From CAWKEY01 sp963696315 (GTDB taxonomy: Bacteria > Pseudomonadota > Gammaproteobacteria > Methylococcales > Methylomonadaceae), in the NCBI GenBank assembly GCA_963696315.1, contig CAVOJU010000030.1, positions 62,001 to 126,000 of the forward strand: 64,000 nucleotides of DNA, in the 5' to 3' direction. Below are positions 9,931 to 19,152 of the stretch, piece by piece. A model generated the notes under the pieces. That model was not told where the DNA came from, ran no database searches, and was given only the letters and a program-made list of their open reading frames with translations. The stretch's first letter is position 1, and each line of letters begins with the position of its first letter. Position numbers and translations under genes: made by a program.

Positions 9931-10484
9931 AGTGCGGCTACATATTGGTCAAACGTTGGGAAGCTTTTGGCGATATCGCTGCCGGTAAATCGGGCGACCC
10001 AGCCTTCCGCGGTGGTGAACAGGCGAATACATTTAAAACGCGGATTTTCGCCCATGTCAAACCAGTGCGTGGTATTGGCCGGAACGCTGATTAAATCACC
10101 TTGTGCGCATAACACGGCATAGACTTTATCGCCGACATGCAAATAAAACAGTCCGCTGCCCTCGATAAAAAAACGCACTTCAAAATCTTCATGAATATGT
10201 TCGGCAAGAAATTTTTGCCGGAATTGCACTTTTTCGGGATGATCCGGGTTCAGGCTGACTACGTCGACCGATTTAAAACCGTATTGGTCTTTGAGACGGT
10301 TAATGGAATCCTGGTAAGCCTCGATGATAGTATCCTGGCCGGCATCTGCTGACAGTGGGCGGCTAGCCGTCCAGCGCTCAAATTGCACGCCTATGCCGTC
10401 GAGCTGGCTTTTTATGGCGGCAAAATCGCTGAAGTGCTCGCCGTGTTGAGGCTGATGTTCGGGATAAATGGTTAATGCGCTCAT
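9927..10484 (-). CDS. mtnD: Acireductone dioxygenase
   Basis: The product has 185 residues, a cupin enzyme that oxidises acireductone to 4-methylthio-2-oxobutanoate and formate with iron, or by an off-pathway reaction with nickel. The metal site is visible: HIHEDFEVRFFIEG gives the two His and the Glu, and the second cupin motif His comes in ANTTHWFDMG. Length and motifs are normal. It overlaps mtnC downstream and mtnB upstream by 4 bp each, the middle gene of a tight methionine-salvage operon. Confidence 0.95.
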   Translation of the reverse strand: MSALTIYPEHQPQHGEHFSDFAAIKSQLDGIGVQFERWTASRPLSADAGQDTIIEAYQDSINRLKDQYGFKSVDVVSLNPDHPEKVQFRQKFLAEHIHEDFEVRFFIEGSGLFYLHVGDKVYAVLCAQGDLISVPANTTHWFDMGENPRFKCIRLFTTAEGWVARFTGSDIAKSFPTFDQYVAAL

Positions 10485-11102
10485 CGATTTTTGACTCCAT
10501 GCAGTCGTAGTTCACAATCAAATAAAAATTCCAGTGCTTCAAGATGCCGCAGCGCCTCTTTCACGCTGGCGCCCCAGGTATACAAACCGTGCCCGGCAAT
10601 AAGATAAGCTTGTATTGCACCGTGCTGATCCAGATACTGTTCGACTTTTTCAGCCAGCCGTGGAATGTTCTGATCATTAGGAAATATCGGAATCAACGAT
10701 GCGGCTTTCATGCGTGTCTATGCCGCTGAAGGCCTTTAGCAACTCATAATCTTCAAGGACGATCTCGTCCGCAAACAGCTTTGAAATCAGCGTGGCGTTC
10801 ACTGAATGCGGATGCAGCACCGCTTGCGCATCGGGAAAGCGCCGGTATAAAGAGGTGTGCAGCAGGGTTTCCGCAGACGGTTTCTTGCCGTCCAGGGCAT
10901 GCCCTTGCGCATCAATCAGCATGATGTCGTCTGCTTCTAAGTGGCCCTTGTGTTTGCCGGACACGGTTATGGCAATGCGGCCATCCGGCAGACGCGCCGA
11001 AAAATTACCGCTGGTTGCCGGCACCCAGCCTTTCTGATCGATAAAGCGGCCAGCGGCAATCAGATGTCTGGTCTGGGTAAAAAACGCTTCAGTGTAAATC
11101 AT
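10481..11102 (-). pseudogene. mtnB: Methylthioribulose-1-phosphate dehydratase, split by a frameshift
   Basis: MtnB dehydrates 5-methylthioribulose-1-phosphate. The reading frame is broken near 10700: the upstream frame (from ATG at 11102) carries the aldolase-II-like fold with HPHSVNATLIS and ends after LLKAFSGIDTHES, while the next frame continues with LIPIFPNDQNIPRLAEKVE and AYLIAGHGLYTWG through to the stop at 10481. Removing one base restores a 206-residue protein, normal for the family. Both halves keep conserved residues, including the zinc-ligand His pairs, so the change is either very recent or a sequencing error. The error explanation is favoured because similar single-base shifts hit essential genes in this window. 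Confidence 0.88.
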
Positions 11103-11194
11103 GTCAGTGGGTCAGGAGCTGAAAACCGATAGCTTAGCAAATTATCCATGTGGAACAATAAACGAAATCCATACATATACATTTGGGATGGACT

Positions 11195-14100
11195 TTATAT
11201 TTTTTCAGGCGGCACGACTTTTTTCCATTCTGCCGGCACTTCCCAGGCTGTTATCCACGCAGGAATAGCATCGGCGGGCATGGGTTTGGCGATCCCGGCA
11301 CCCTGGGCATGCTTACAGCCCAGCTCTAAAAGTGCGATGCCGTGCTGGACAGATTCCACGCCCTCGGCAATGACATGACGATGGAAGGACTGCGCCAGAC
11401 CGATGACGCTCTGCACGATGGCGTAATCTTCGGCATCTTCCAGCATATTGCGCACAAAGGAGCGGTCAATCTTGAGTGTTTGTGCCGGCAGACGCCTTAA
11501 GTAAGTTAATGATGAATAGCCGGTGCCGAAATCATCCAGCGCAAACTGGATACCCAGTTTTTGGCAGTCTCGAATAATTTGGGAGATATGAGTCGAGTCT
11601 TCCAGGGCTTCGGTTTCCAGGATTTCCATTTCAAAATTCGCTGGATTCACTTCGGGGTAGCGTTCCAAGATGGCTTGCAAGTGCATGACAAAATCGGCCG
11701 AGTGCAGCGTGCGCGCAAAAATATTGACGCTGACCCGAAGCAATAAGTCATCTGCCAGCCAGGCCTGCATTTGCTGCAGGGCTGTGTCAATGACCCAGGT
11801 ATCGAGTTTGACTGCCAGTTCATTGCCCACCAGCAGCGGAAGAAATTCTTCCGGAATGATCAGGCCGCGCTCTGGATCTCGCCAGCGGATCAGCGCTTCT
11901 GCGCCGAGCACCTGTCCTTTGTGCATGTCCACTTTGGGCTGATAAAACAGTTCAAACTCCTGAAGGGCAATGGCCTTTTCAATGCGGTCAAGAGCCGTTC
12001 GCTGCGAATGCAGCTGACGATCAAGTTCCGGATCGTAAATGTGAAAACGGTTTTTGCCGGCCTGCTTGCACTGATACATAGCCTGATCGGCATGTCTTAA
12101 TAAGGTGTCCGGGTCGGTATTGTCGACAGGAAAGATGCTGATGCCTATGCTGGCAGACACGGTGACAGCTTGGTCCGCCAGCGCAACAGGCGCATTGATT
12201 ACATCGAGCAGACGGTGCAAGGTAAGTTCACATTCTTCAGGCCTTGCCAAACCGAGCAACAGAAACACAAATTCATCGCCGCCCAGGCGGGCAATGGTAT
12301 CGCCCTCGCGCAGGGTACTCTTGATGCGATGGGCAATTTCAATCAGCATCAGGTCGCCGGTTTCATGGCCAAAGCGGTCATTAACCGGCTTAAATCCATC
12401 CAGGTCAAGATAACCGACGGCCAGATAGGTATTTTCGCGCTTGCTTTGGGCAATGGCCTGCTGCATGCGGTCGGCCAACAAAACCCGGTTGGGTATGCCG
12501 GTCAAAGGGTCATAGTGCGCAATGCGCTCCAGTTGTAGTTCGTGCTCTTTAATTTGAGTGATGTCGGTGAAGGTGCCGATATAATGTGAAACCTTGCCCT
12601 TGGTATTATAAACGGCAGAGATTGTTATCCATTCGGCAAATAGATCGCCATTCTTTCTGCGATTCCAGAGCTCGCCACTCCAGTAGCCTTGCGCGTTGAT
12701 GCTCTGCCACATCGCCGTATAGAGTTCCTGGTTCTGAAGCCCCGATTTAAACAGCTTGGGATTTTTACCAAGCACTTCTTTGCGGGAGTAGCCGGTGATT
12801 TTGCAGAAAGCATTATTGATGTCGATGATGTTGCTGTTCTTGTCGGTAATCAGAATCCCTTCCTGAGTATTGGCAAAAACGCTCGCCGCCATGCGCAAAT
12901 TGTTTTCATTCTTACGCAACTCCAGTTCAATTTTTTGGCGCTTGCGCATTTCATGGCGCAGGTGCGTATTCCAGCTGATAATTAAAATGAACAACAGCAG
13001 CATTGGGAAGGCATATTTAAACAGGGTTTTAGTCTTGACGCCGGTATCTGCCTGTATGTTTAGCCAGCGGTTCTCAATGCTTTCCTTTTCGGCTTGCGGT
13101 ATATCGTTTAAGACTTTGGCAATCAGGCTGACCAGTTCCGGATTGGCCGTGGTCGCGGCCATTCTGTGCTCGCTGCGGTATTCGGTGTCGCCCGCAAACT
13201 GCAGCTCGAGAAATCCCTCTCGTTTGACGGCATAGCTGGAGGTGGCTGCATCACCGACATAGGCATCGGCGTCGCCGCTGCGCACCTTATTGAGTGCATC
13301 CTGAATATTTTTGGCAGGCACCAATTGAATGCCGGGATAGTCGCGTGCCAGCGTTTCCTGCATGAAATAACCTTCTTCCACGGTCACGCGTTTACCGTTC
13401 AGGCGCTTTAATTTCCCGGTAAAACCACTGTTTCCTTGGTCAATGATGATAACCGGATAGCTGATATAGGGCTCCGTGAACAGCAGGTAGCGCTCGCGGT
13501 CCGGAGTCTTATTAACATCGGAAAGCATGTCGAGTTCGCCGCGTTTCGCCATTGCCAAAATGGACGGCCAGGATTTATCGACGATGGCTTCAAATTTTAC
13601 CCCCAGACATTGTTCAAGCAGTCTTATATAATCGGCGGTTAAGCCGATATGCTCGCCGTTCGCGTCCACCCATTCGTGAGGCGCAAATTCCGGATCTATA
13701 CCGACGCGGACAAGCGGATGCGCTGCTAACCAGGCCTTCTCGGCCTCGCTTAAATTGAGCGTGGCGGCTTTTTTAGGGCCAACAATAAAACCCTCCCAAT
13801 TCGCCTTTGAGCTGACCAGCCCCATTTTCTGGTAGGTTTCGGCGATACGCTGGAAACGCTTGAGGTCGGTCGTACCCAGCGGAATTGTCCCGGCAAGAAT
13901 CATTTTGGCAGTTTCCCGGGCCTCAAAGCGCAGGTGATCTAGTGACAGCCGATTGCCGGGATTGTATTTGGCGAGAATGATTTGGATCAGTTCTTCCGGC
14001 TGCTGGAGCGCATAACTCCAGCCTTTAAGGGACGCACGTAAGAAGCGTTGCGCGCGCTCAGGGTTCTGGCGCAGTTCCTGTTCTGTCGTAAACAGATTGT

Positions 14101-14749
14101 CGCCGAGGAAATCCACGCCATAGTTGCGCGGATCAATGATGTTAATCTTTATGCCTTTTTCTTGGTAATAGTGGACTTCGTCGGTAAGGTAGCCTGAGAT
14201 GGCGTCTACCTTGTGGTTAATTAAATCGTCATAGTTAAAGGAGTGTTTGACGCGCTTGATACTGTCGAGAGCGATGTTGGTCTCGTAGAACATGGCCAGC
14301 AACGGCGAGTCATTATTGAAATCATCCATGACCCGCTTACCGGTCAGTTCATACGGGCTGACAATGCCTGAGCTCTGTAGCGTGAAGTAAACCAGCGGGT
14401 TATGTTGAAATATGGAGGCCAGCACGACCACCGGTTTGCCGTTGAGCCTGTCCTGCAACAGGCCGCTATCCGCCACGCCATATTGGGCCTCCCCCTTGAG
14501 TACTTGTTCAACGTTATTGATGCCCTGAATGCGCTCACGAATGTCTACATCAAGACCTTCCTGAGCGTAAAAGCCCTTTTCCTGGGCGGCGTAGTAGCCT
14601 GCAAACTGGAAGGCATGCAGGAATTTAAGTTGTAAAGCGACCTGTTCAAGGGCTTGGGCGGATACCGGCAATACAAAAGCCGCCAGACAGAGAAGCGCGG
14701 CCAGCCAGGATGATTTTGTAGGTAACAAAAAGGGGCGAGTATCCGGCAT
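11195..14749 (-). CDS. Periplasm-sensing GGDEF-EAL protein with two fused solute-binding domains
   Basis: The product has 1184 residues. Domains in order: signal sequence (1-34), NMT1/THI5-like binding domain (about 35-310), SBP_bac_3-type amino-acid-like binding domain (about 345-565, beginning near VRVGIDPEFAPHEW), one membrane segment (about 578-595), PAS domain (about 615-735), GGDEF (about 745-905, intact GGDEF at about 823, with RxxD product-inhibition site REGD five residues before it) and EAL (about 920-1165). The EAL residues needed for catalysis look present: EALIRW, MEILETE, DDFGTGYSSL, LKIDRSF, AEGVES. It may therefore both make and degrade c-di-GMP in response to a periplasmic ligand. 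The ligand is unknown; the NMT1 family binds thiamine-precursor pyrimidines and similar solutes. Confidence 0.93.
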   Translation of the reverse strand: MPDTRPFLLPTKSSWLAALLCLAAFVLPVSAQALEQVALQLKFLHAFQFAGYYAAQEKGFYAQEGLDVDIRERIQGINNVEQVLKGEAQYGVADSGLLQDRLNGKPVVVLASIFQHNPLVYFTLQSSGIVSPYELTGKRVMDDFNNDSPLLAMFYETNIALDSIKRVKHSFNYDDLINHKVDAISGYLTDEVHYYQEKGIKINIIDPRNYGVDFLGDNLFTTEQELRQNPERAQRFLRASLKGWSYALQQPEELIQIILAKYNPGNRLSLDHLRFEARETAKMILAGTIPLGTTDLKRFQRIAETYQKMGLVSSKANWEGFIVGPKKAATLNLSEAEKAWLAAHPLVRVGIDPEFAPHEWVDANGEHIGLTADYIRLLEQCLGVKFEAIVDKSWPSILAMAKRGELDMLSDVNKTPDRERYLLFTEPYISYPVIIIDQGNSGFTGKLKRLNGKRVTVEEGYFMQETLARDYPGIQLVPAKNIQDALNKVRSGDADAYVGDAATSSYAVKREGFLELQFAGDTEYRSEHRMAATTANPELVSLIAKVLNDIPQAEKESIENRWLNIQADTGVKTKTLFKYAFPMLLLFILIISWNTHLRHEMRKRQKIELELRKNENNLRMAASVFANTQEGILITDKNSNIIDINNAFCKITGYSRKEVLGKNPKLFKSGLQNQELYTAMWQSINAQGYWSGELWNRRKNGDLFAEWITISAVYNTKGKVSHYIGTFTDITQIKEHELQLERIAHYDPLTGIPNRVLLADRMQQAIAQSKRENTYLAVGYLDLDGFKPVNDRFGHETGDLMLIEIAHRIKSTLREGDTIARLGGDEFVFLLLGLARPEECELTLHRLLDVINAPVALADQAVTVSASIGISIFPVDNTDPDTLLRHADQAMYQCKQAGKNRFHIYDPELDRQLHSQRTALDRIEKAIALQEFELFYQPKVDMHKGQVLGAEALIRWRDPERGLIIPEEFLPLLVGNELAVKLDTWVIDTALQQMQAWLADDLLLRVSVNIFARTLHSADFVMHLQAILERYPEVNPANFEMEILETEALEDSTHISQIIRDCQKLGIQFALDDFGTGYSSLTYLRRLPAQTLKIDRSFVRNMLEDAEDYAIVQSVIGLAQSFHRHVIAEGVESVQHGIALLELGCKHAQGAGIAKPMPADAIPAWITAWEVPAEWKKVVPPEKI

Positions 14750-14895
14750 GCAGTGTTATGGCTAATAAATGATGTGGAATTATACCGCTTATTGACAGTA
14801 TAGGCTGATTTGAGGGTAATGATAATGCTGCAAATTCGTACAGAAAGGCGCTATATTGATGACAATTCACCAGCGAAAGGTTCAACCGTCAGTGC

Positions 14896-16032
14896 ATGAA
14901 TAAAAAAATAGCCATCCTCATAATTGCCATTGCCGCCATTGGCGCCGGATATTATGCATTGCAACGCCCCAAGCGTGTGCTAGTTGAAGTTTATAGCGTA
15001 GAAAAAGGCGAGGTTAACGCCACCGTGTCAAATACCAGGGTTGGCACCATCAAAGCTTGCCGGCGCGCCTTTCTGGCGCCGGCGACAGGCGGACAAGTAG
15101 CCGCGCTGCACGTTAAAGAGGGTGATAGCGTTAAACAACATCAATTGTTACTGGAAGTATGGAATACAGACCTGAAAGCGCAGCTCATATTGCAGGAAGC
15201 CCAGATCAAGGCCAATCAAGCGTCGGCCGAGCAAGCCTGTGTTTTGGCCGGGGGTGCGGAACGTGAAGCGGAGCGAATGACCCGTTTGCAACAATACAAT
15301 CATGTCGTTTCCGAAGAGCAGGTCGATATTAAAGTCACCGAAGCCGCCGCCAAGCGGGCTTTATGCAGCGCCTCGCGCGCGACAGTCGCGGTCAGCCAGG
15401 CTAATCTCGAGGTGGTCAGGGCTTCGATTGAGCGCACCCTGGTTTATGCGCCTTTTGATGGCACCGTTGCTGAAATCAATGCCGAACTGGGCGAATTTGT
15501 TACACCCTCGCCGCCCGGCATTCCGACTTTGCCCGCTATCGATTTACTCGATGTCAGCTGTTTGTATGTATCTGCGCCCATTGACGAAGTCGATGCGCCG
15601 CAGATAAAAACCGGCATGACCGCCTGCGTATCGCTGGATGCCTTTAGCGAAAAGCGCTGCTCGGGAACGGTCAGCCGGATTGCACCCTATGTGCAGGAAA
15701 AAGAAAAGCAGGCGCGCACGGTTGAGGTTGAAGTGAAATTGACCGACCCGCAAGACCTGAAGGCATTATTGCCGGGTTACAGCGCCGATATTGAAGTCTT
15801 GCTGGCCAGCAGGCCGCAAGCTCTCAGAGTGCCTGCCGAGGCGGTGCTGGAAAATAATCAGGTCTTGCTGATGCGCGCCGATGGCTTGCTGGAACAGCGC
15901 AGCTTCAAGCCTGGCCTTGCCAACTGGAATACAGTGGAAGTGTTAGAAGGCCTGCATGCCGGCGATAAAGTGGTGCTCTCTTTGGGCCGCGAGGGCGTGG
16001 TAGCCGGTGCGTATGCCCGTGTACAGCCGTGA
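14896..16032 (+). CDS. HlyD/MacA-family periplasmic adaptor subunit
   Basis: The product has 378 residues. An N-terminal hydrophobic anchor (IAILIIAIAAIGAGYYAL) is followed by a lipoyl-like half motif (ALHVKEGDSVKQHQLLLEVW), a helical hairpin with Ala/Gln/Glu-rich helices, the second half motif (RTLVYAPFDGTVAEINAELGE) and a beta-barrel domain. Such adaptors bridge an inner-membrane transporter to an outer-membrane TolC-type channel. The stop overlaps the start of the ABC ATPase by 4 bp, making it the first gene of a four-gene MacAB-like export operon. No TolC homologue is nearby. The substrate cannot be told from the sequence; Cys residues in the hairpin region (residues near 115-160) are unusual for the family. 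Confidence 0.9.
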   Translation: MNKKIAILIIAIAAIGAGYYALQRPKRVLVEVYSVEKGEVNATVSNTRVGTIKACRRAFLAPATGGQVAALHVKEGDSVKQHQLLLEVWNTDLKAQLILQEAQIKANQASAEQACVLAGGAEREAERMTRLQQYNHVVSEEQVDIKVTEAAAKRALCSASRATVAVSQANLEVVRASIERTLVYAPFDGTVAEINAELGEFVTPSPPGIPTLPAIDLLDVSCLYVSAPIDEVDAPQIKTGMTACVSLDAFSEKRCSGTVSRIAPYVQEKEKQARTVEVEVKLTDPQDLKALLPGYSADIEVLLASRPQALRVPAEAVLENNQVLLMRADGLLEQRSFKPGLANWNTVEVLEGLHAGDKVVLSLGREGVVAGAYARVQP

Positions 16033-16697
16033 TCGAACTAACCAGCATACATCGCTATTTTCAGGTGGGTGAACAAACGGTACATGCCTTGAATGGCATC
16101 AATTTGTCCATCAAAAAAGGCGAATATGTGTCCGTGATGGGGCCGTCGGGTTCCGGCAAATCGACGTTGTTCAACGTCATCGCCCTGCTGGATAAGCCTT
16201 CATCCGGCCGCTACCGGCTCAATGAGCAGGATGTGACGCAGTTGACTGACGATGAACTGGCGCAAGTCCGCAGCCAAAATATCGGCTTTGTGTTTCAGTT
16301 CTTTCATTTGATTCCGCGTTTATCGGCGTCTGAAAATATTGAAATGCCGATGATACTGGCCGGTATCGCGGGTAAAGAACGTAAACAGCGGGTGCAGCAG
16401 GCGCTCATCTCGGTTAATCTGCAGGATCGGGCCCAGCACCGGCCGGATCAGCTTTCCGGCGGGCAGTTGCAGCGAGTTGCCATTGCCCGCGCCATGATCA
16501 TGCGGCCGGAAATTGTCTTGGCCGACGAGCCTACCGGCAATCTCGACAGCAAATCCGGCGGCGAAATCATCGAGCTGCTGGAAACCCTGAATCAGCAGGG
16601 TGTCACGCTGATGATTATTACCCACGATCAGGGCATTGGTGATAGAGCCAAGCGGCAGATCCGGATTGTCGACGGACAGATCGTGCATGCTGCTTAA
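16029..16697 (+). CDS. ABC transporter ATP-binding protein, MacB/LolD type
   Basis: The product has 222 residues, the usual length of a stand-alone MacB/LolD-type ATPase. Walker A is GPSGSGKST, the Q-loop segment is VFQFFHLIPRLS, the signature is LSGGQLQRVAIARA and Walker B is IVLADEPTG, all intact. It would power the two FtsX-like permeases encoded immediately downstream. Its start overlaps the adaptor gene by 4 bp and its end overlaps the first permease by 11 bp. Confidence 0.95.
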   Translation: MIELTSIHRYFQVGEQTVHALNGINLSIKKGEYVSVMGPSGSGKSTLFNVIALLDKPSSGRYRLNEQDVTQLTDDELAQVRSQNIGFVFQFFHLIPRLSASENIEMPMILAGIAGKERKQRVQQALISVNLQDRAQHRPDQLSGGQLQRVAIARAMIMRPEIVLADEPTGNLDSKSGGEIIELLETLNQQGVTLMIITHDQGIGDRAKRQIRIVDGQIVHAA

Positions 16698-17892
16698 AGA
16701 CACCTTAACCCTGGCTTTTGCGGCTATCCGCATGCAGCGCTTGCGTGCCACGCTGATTATTCTGGCCATGAGCATCGGCGTGGCGGCGGTGACGGTATTG
16801 ACGGCATTGGGCGAAAGCGCCCGCAATTATGTCGTGCAGGAATTTGCAGCGCTGGGTACGCATCTGGTGATTGTGTTGCCGGGGCGCACAGAAACTACTG
16901 GCGGGGCGCCGCCGATATTTGGCGAAACGCCCCGGGATTTAACGCTGGCCGACGCCCAGGCTCTGCTCAGGAGCCATCATATTGCCGCGATTGCACCGAT
17001 CACGGTCGGTGCGGCGCCGGTTTCCAGTCTGGGTCTGGAGCGCGAAACCAATATTCTGGGATCGACTTCGGACTTGCTCAGGATTCGTCATTTGACCATG
17101 GCGCAGGGCCGGTTTCTGCCGAAAATCGAGGCCGACAAAGCACTGTCAGTCTGTGTCATTGGCCAAATCGTCCGCGAGCAATTATTTCCCAAGCAAGCCG
17201 CCCTCGGTCAATGGCTGCGCATCAATGACCGGCGTTTTCGGGTGATTGGCATATTGGCATCGAAGGGCCAGTCCATCGGCACTGATTTTGACGAAATCGT
17301 CATTATTCCGGTCGCCGCCGCGCAAGCACTCTTCAATACCAGTTCATTGTTCCGGGTTGTGGTGGAAACCAAATCCCAGCAGGATATGGTCAAGGCCGCC
17401 GATGACATCAGGCGTATTATCATGGCCCGTCATGAAGGCGAAGATGATGTCACGTTGATTACCCAGGATAGTGTGGTCAGTACCTTCGACAAGATATTAA
17501 CGGCGCTGACTCTGACGGTAACCAGCATTGCCGGCATCAGTCTGGCGGTTGCCGGGGTGCTGGTGATGAATGTGATGCTGGTGAGCGTTACCCAACGAAC
17601 CGCTGAGATCGGCCTGCTGAAAGCACTGGGCGCTACCAAAAGCCAGATACACAGCCTGTTTTTAATGGAAGCCTTGATGTTATCGCTGGCCGGCGCAATG
17701 CTGGGCGTGGCACTAGGACGCATGGGTCTGACGGCTTTGCAGGCGGCTTATCCTGAATTTCCCTTTCAACTGCCGCTGTGGGCGGTGTTTGCCGCTCTGG
17801 GAGTGGCTTTGTTTACCGGCCTGGTGTTCGGCGTGTTGCCGGCCAGGAAAGCGGCACGGCTGGATCCGGTTGCGGCCTTGGGCAAGAGATAA
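16687..17892 (+). CDS. MacB-like ABC transporter permease (first of two)
   Basis: The product has 401 residues when started at the ATG at 16687 (MLLKDTLTLAFAAIRMQRLR). This start overlaps the ATPase gene by 11 bp and places the first membrane segment as usual for the family. One N-terminal transmembrane helix is followed by a large periplasmic MacB-PCD domain (about 45-245) and three C-terminal helices of the FtsX domain (about 275-395), ending in the typical GLVFGVLPARKAARLDPVAAL. These mechanotransmission-type permeases extrude substrates from the periplasm. Its stop overlaps the next ATG by one base (TAATG). Confidence 0.92.
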   Translation: MLLKDTLTLAFAAIRMQRLRATLIILAMSIGVAAVTVLTALGESARNYVVQEFAALGTHLVIVLPGRTETTGGAPPIFGETPRDLTLADAQALLRSHHIAAIAPITVGAAPVSSLGLERETNILGSTSDLLRIRHLTMAQGRFLPKIEADKALSVCVIGQIVREQLFPKQAALGQWLRINDRRFRVIGILASKGQSIGTDFDEIVIIPVAAAQALFNTSSLFRVVVETKSQQDMVKAADDIRRIIMARHEGEDDVTLITQDSVVSTFDKILTALTLTVTSIAGISLAVAGVLVMNVMLVSVTQRTAEIGLLKALGATKSQIHSLFLMEALMLSLAGAMLGVALGRMGLTALQAAYPEFPFQLPLWAVFAALGVALFTGLVFGVLPARKAARLDPVAALGKR

Positions 17893-19091
17893 TGCATGTC
17901 GCCGATTTAATTTTATTATCATTACGCACCCTTATCAGCCATAAAATGCGCTCAGGACTGACCGTGCTGGGGCTCATTATCGGCATTGCTGCAGTTGTCA
18001 TTTTGACTTCGATAGGCCGCGGCATCCATGTTTTCGTGTTGTCAGAATTTACCCAGTTCGGCACCAATCTGATTGCGGTATTTCCCGGTAAAACCACGAC
18101 CTTTGGCATATCCGGTTCTACCATCAGTACCGTCAGGCCTCTGACGCTGGACGATGCGGACAGTCTGGATAAACTGGAAAATATTATTGCCTCCGTGCCG
18201 CTGGTTCAAGGCAATGCCCGTATCGAGGCGGGGAGCAAACAGCGGCGCTCGATTGTCTTCGGTGTGGGTGCGGCAGTCCCGGAGGTGTGGAAAATAAAAG
18301 TCGCGAGCGGGCGTTTTTTGCCTGCCGGAGAAAGGAACAGTCCCAGGGCTTTTGCAGTATTGGGGGATAAATTGGCGGCTGAATTATTTGCCGCAAGCAG
18401 CCCTTTGGGTAAGCGAGTCAGAATTGGCAGCGACCGTTACCGGGTGATCGGGGTCATGGAAAAGAAGGGTCAGATGTTGGGTTTTGACATGGACGACACT
18501 ATTTACATACCGGTTGCCAAGGCGCTGGAGATGTTCAACCGGGAAAGCCTGATGGAAATCGATCTGCTGTACAGGAGCAATGCAGCTGTCAAGCAAGTCG
18601 AGAAAGCCATTAAAAATAAGTTGATTGCCCGGCATGGCAGGGAAGATTTCAGCATCGTCACCCAAAATCAGATGCTTGAAAAGATGGATTCTATTTTGAA
18701 TATTCTGACTCTGGCGGTGGCCGCCTTGGGCGGAATTTCTTTATTGGTTGGCTCGGTCGGCATATTTACAATTATGACTATTGCCGTTTCTGAAAGAATT
18801 TCTGAAATTGGTTTGCTGCGGGCGATAGGTGCAAAACGGCGCACTATCTTTCAGCTGTTTTTGTTCGAAGCGCTCGCCCTGAGCGCAGCAGGCGGCTTGA
18901 TCGGCGTCATGGCAGGCATTACGGTGGTGCAGTTTGTCGGCGCAGTTCTGCCGGCATTGCCGGTGCAATTGGCCTGGGCCTATATTGCAACGGCATTTGT
19001 ATTGTCTTTGCTGATCGGCATTGCCACCGGTGTATTGCCGGCCATTAGAGCTGCTGCGCTGGAGCCGTTACAGGCGCTGCGGGCTGAATAA
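17892..19091 (+). CDS. MacB-like ABC transporter permease (second of two)
   Basis: The product has 399 residues from the ATG at 17892, which shares a base with the stop of the previous gene. It has the same architecture as the preceding permease: N-terminal helix, MacB-PCD periplasmic domain, and FtsX domain with three helices ending IGIATGVLPAIRAAALEPLQAL. With one ATPase and two permeases, the likely transporter is a heterodimeric permease with an ATPase dimer. This differs from classical MacB, where ATPase and permease are fused and homodimeric. A strong hairpin follows the stop. Confidence 0.92.
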   Translation: MHVADLILLSLRTLISHKMRSGLTVLGLIIGIAAVVILTSIGRGIHVFVLSEFTQFGTNLIAVFPGKTTTFGISGSTISTVRPLTLDDADSLDKLENIIASVPLVQGNARIEAGSKQRRSIVFGVGAAVPEVWKIKVASGRFLPAGERNSPRAFAVLGDKLAAELFAASSPLGKRVRIGSDRYRVIGVMEKKGQMLGFDMDDTIYIPVAKALEMFNRESLMEIDLLYRSNAAVKQVEKAIKNKLIARHGREDFSIVTQNQMLEKMDSILNILTLAVAALGGISLLVGSVGIFTIMTIAVSERISEIGLLRAIGAKRRTIFQLFLFEALALSAAGGLIGVMAGITVVQFVGAVLPALPVQLAWAYIATAFVLSLLIGIATGVLPAIRAAALEPLQALRAE

Positions 19092-19101
19092 TTCGCTTGG
19101 A

Positions 19102-19134
19102 AGCATGGATGGCGGCCGTTTGGCCGCCAATGCT
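19102..19134. terminator. Stem-loop between convergent genes
   Basis: TGGCGGCC (19110-19117) and GGCCGCCA (19122-19129) form a perfect 8-bp GC-rich stem with a GTTT loop, extended by AGCAT and ATGCT outside a 3-nt bulge. It lies between the permease gene (+) and the L,D-transpeptidase gene (-), so it could end transcription from both sides. There is no T tract. Confidence 0.6.
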
Positions 19135-19152
19135 GCATTCTGTGAAAGCTGA

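Noticed and set aside
10481..11102. mtnB as a true pseudogene
   Set aside because: Kept as frameshifted but not taken as real loss, since operon partners mtnD and mtnC are intact and essential genes nearby show the same type of single-base shift.
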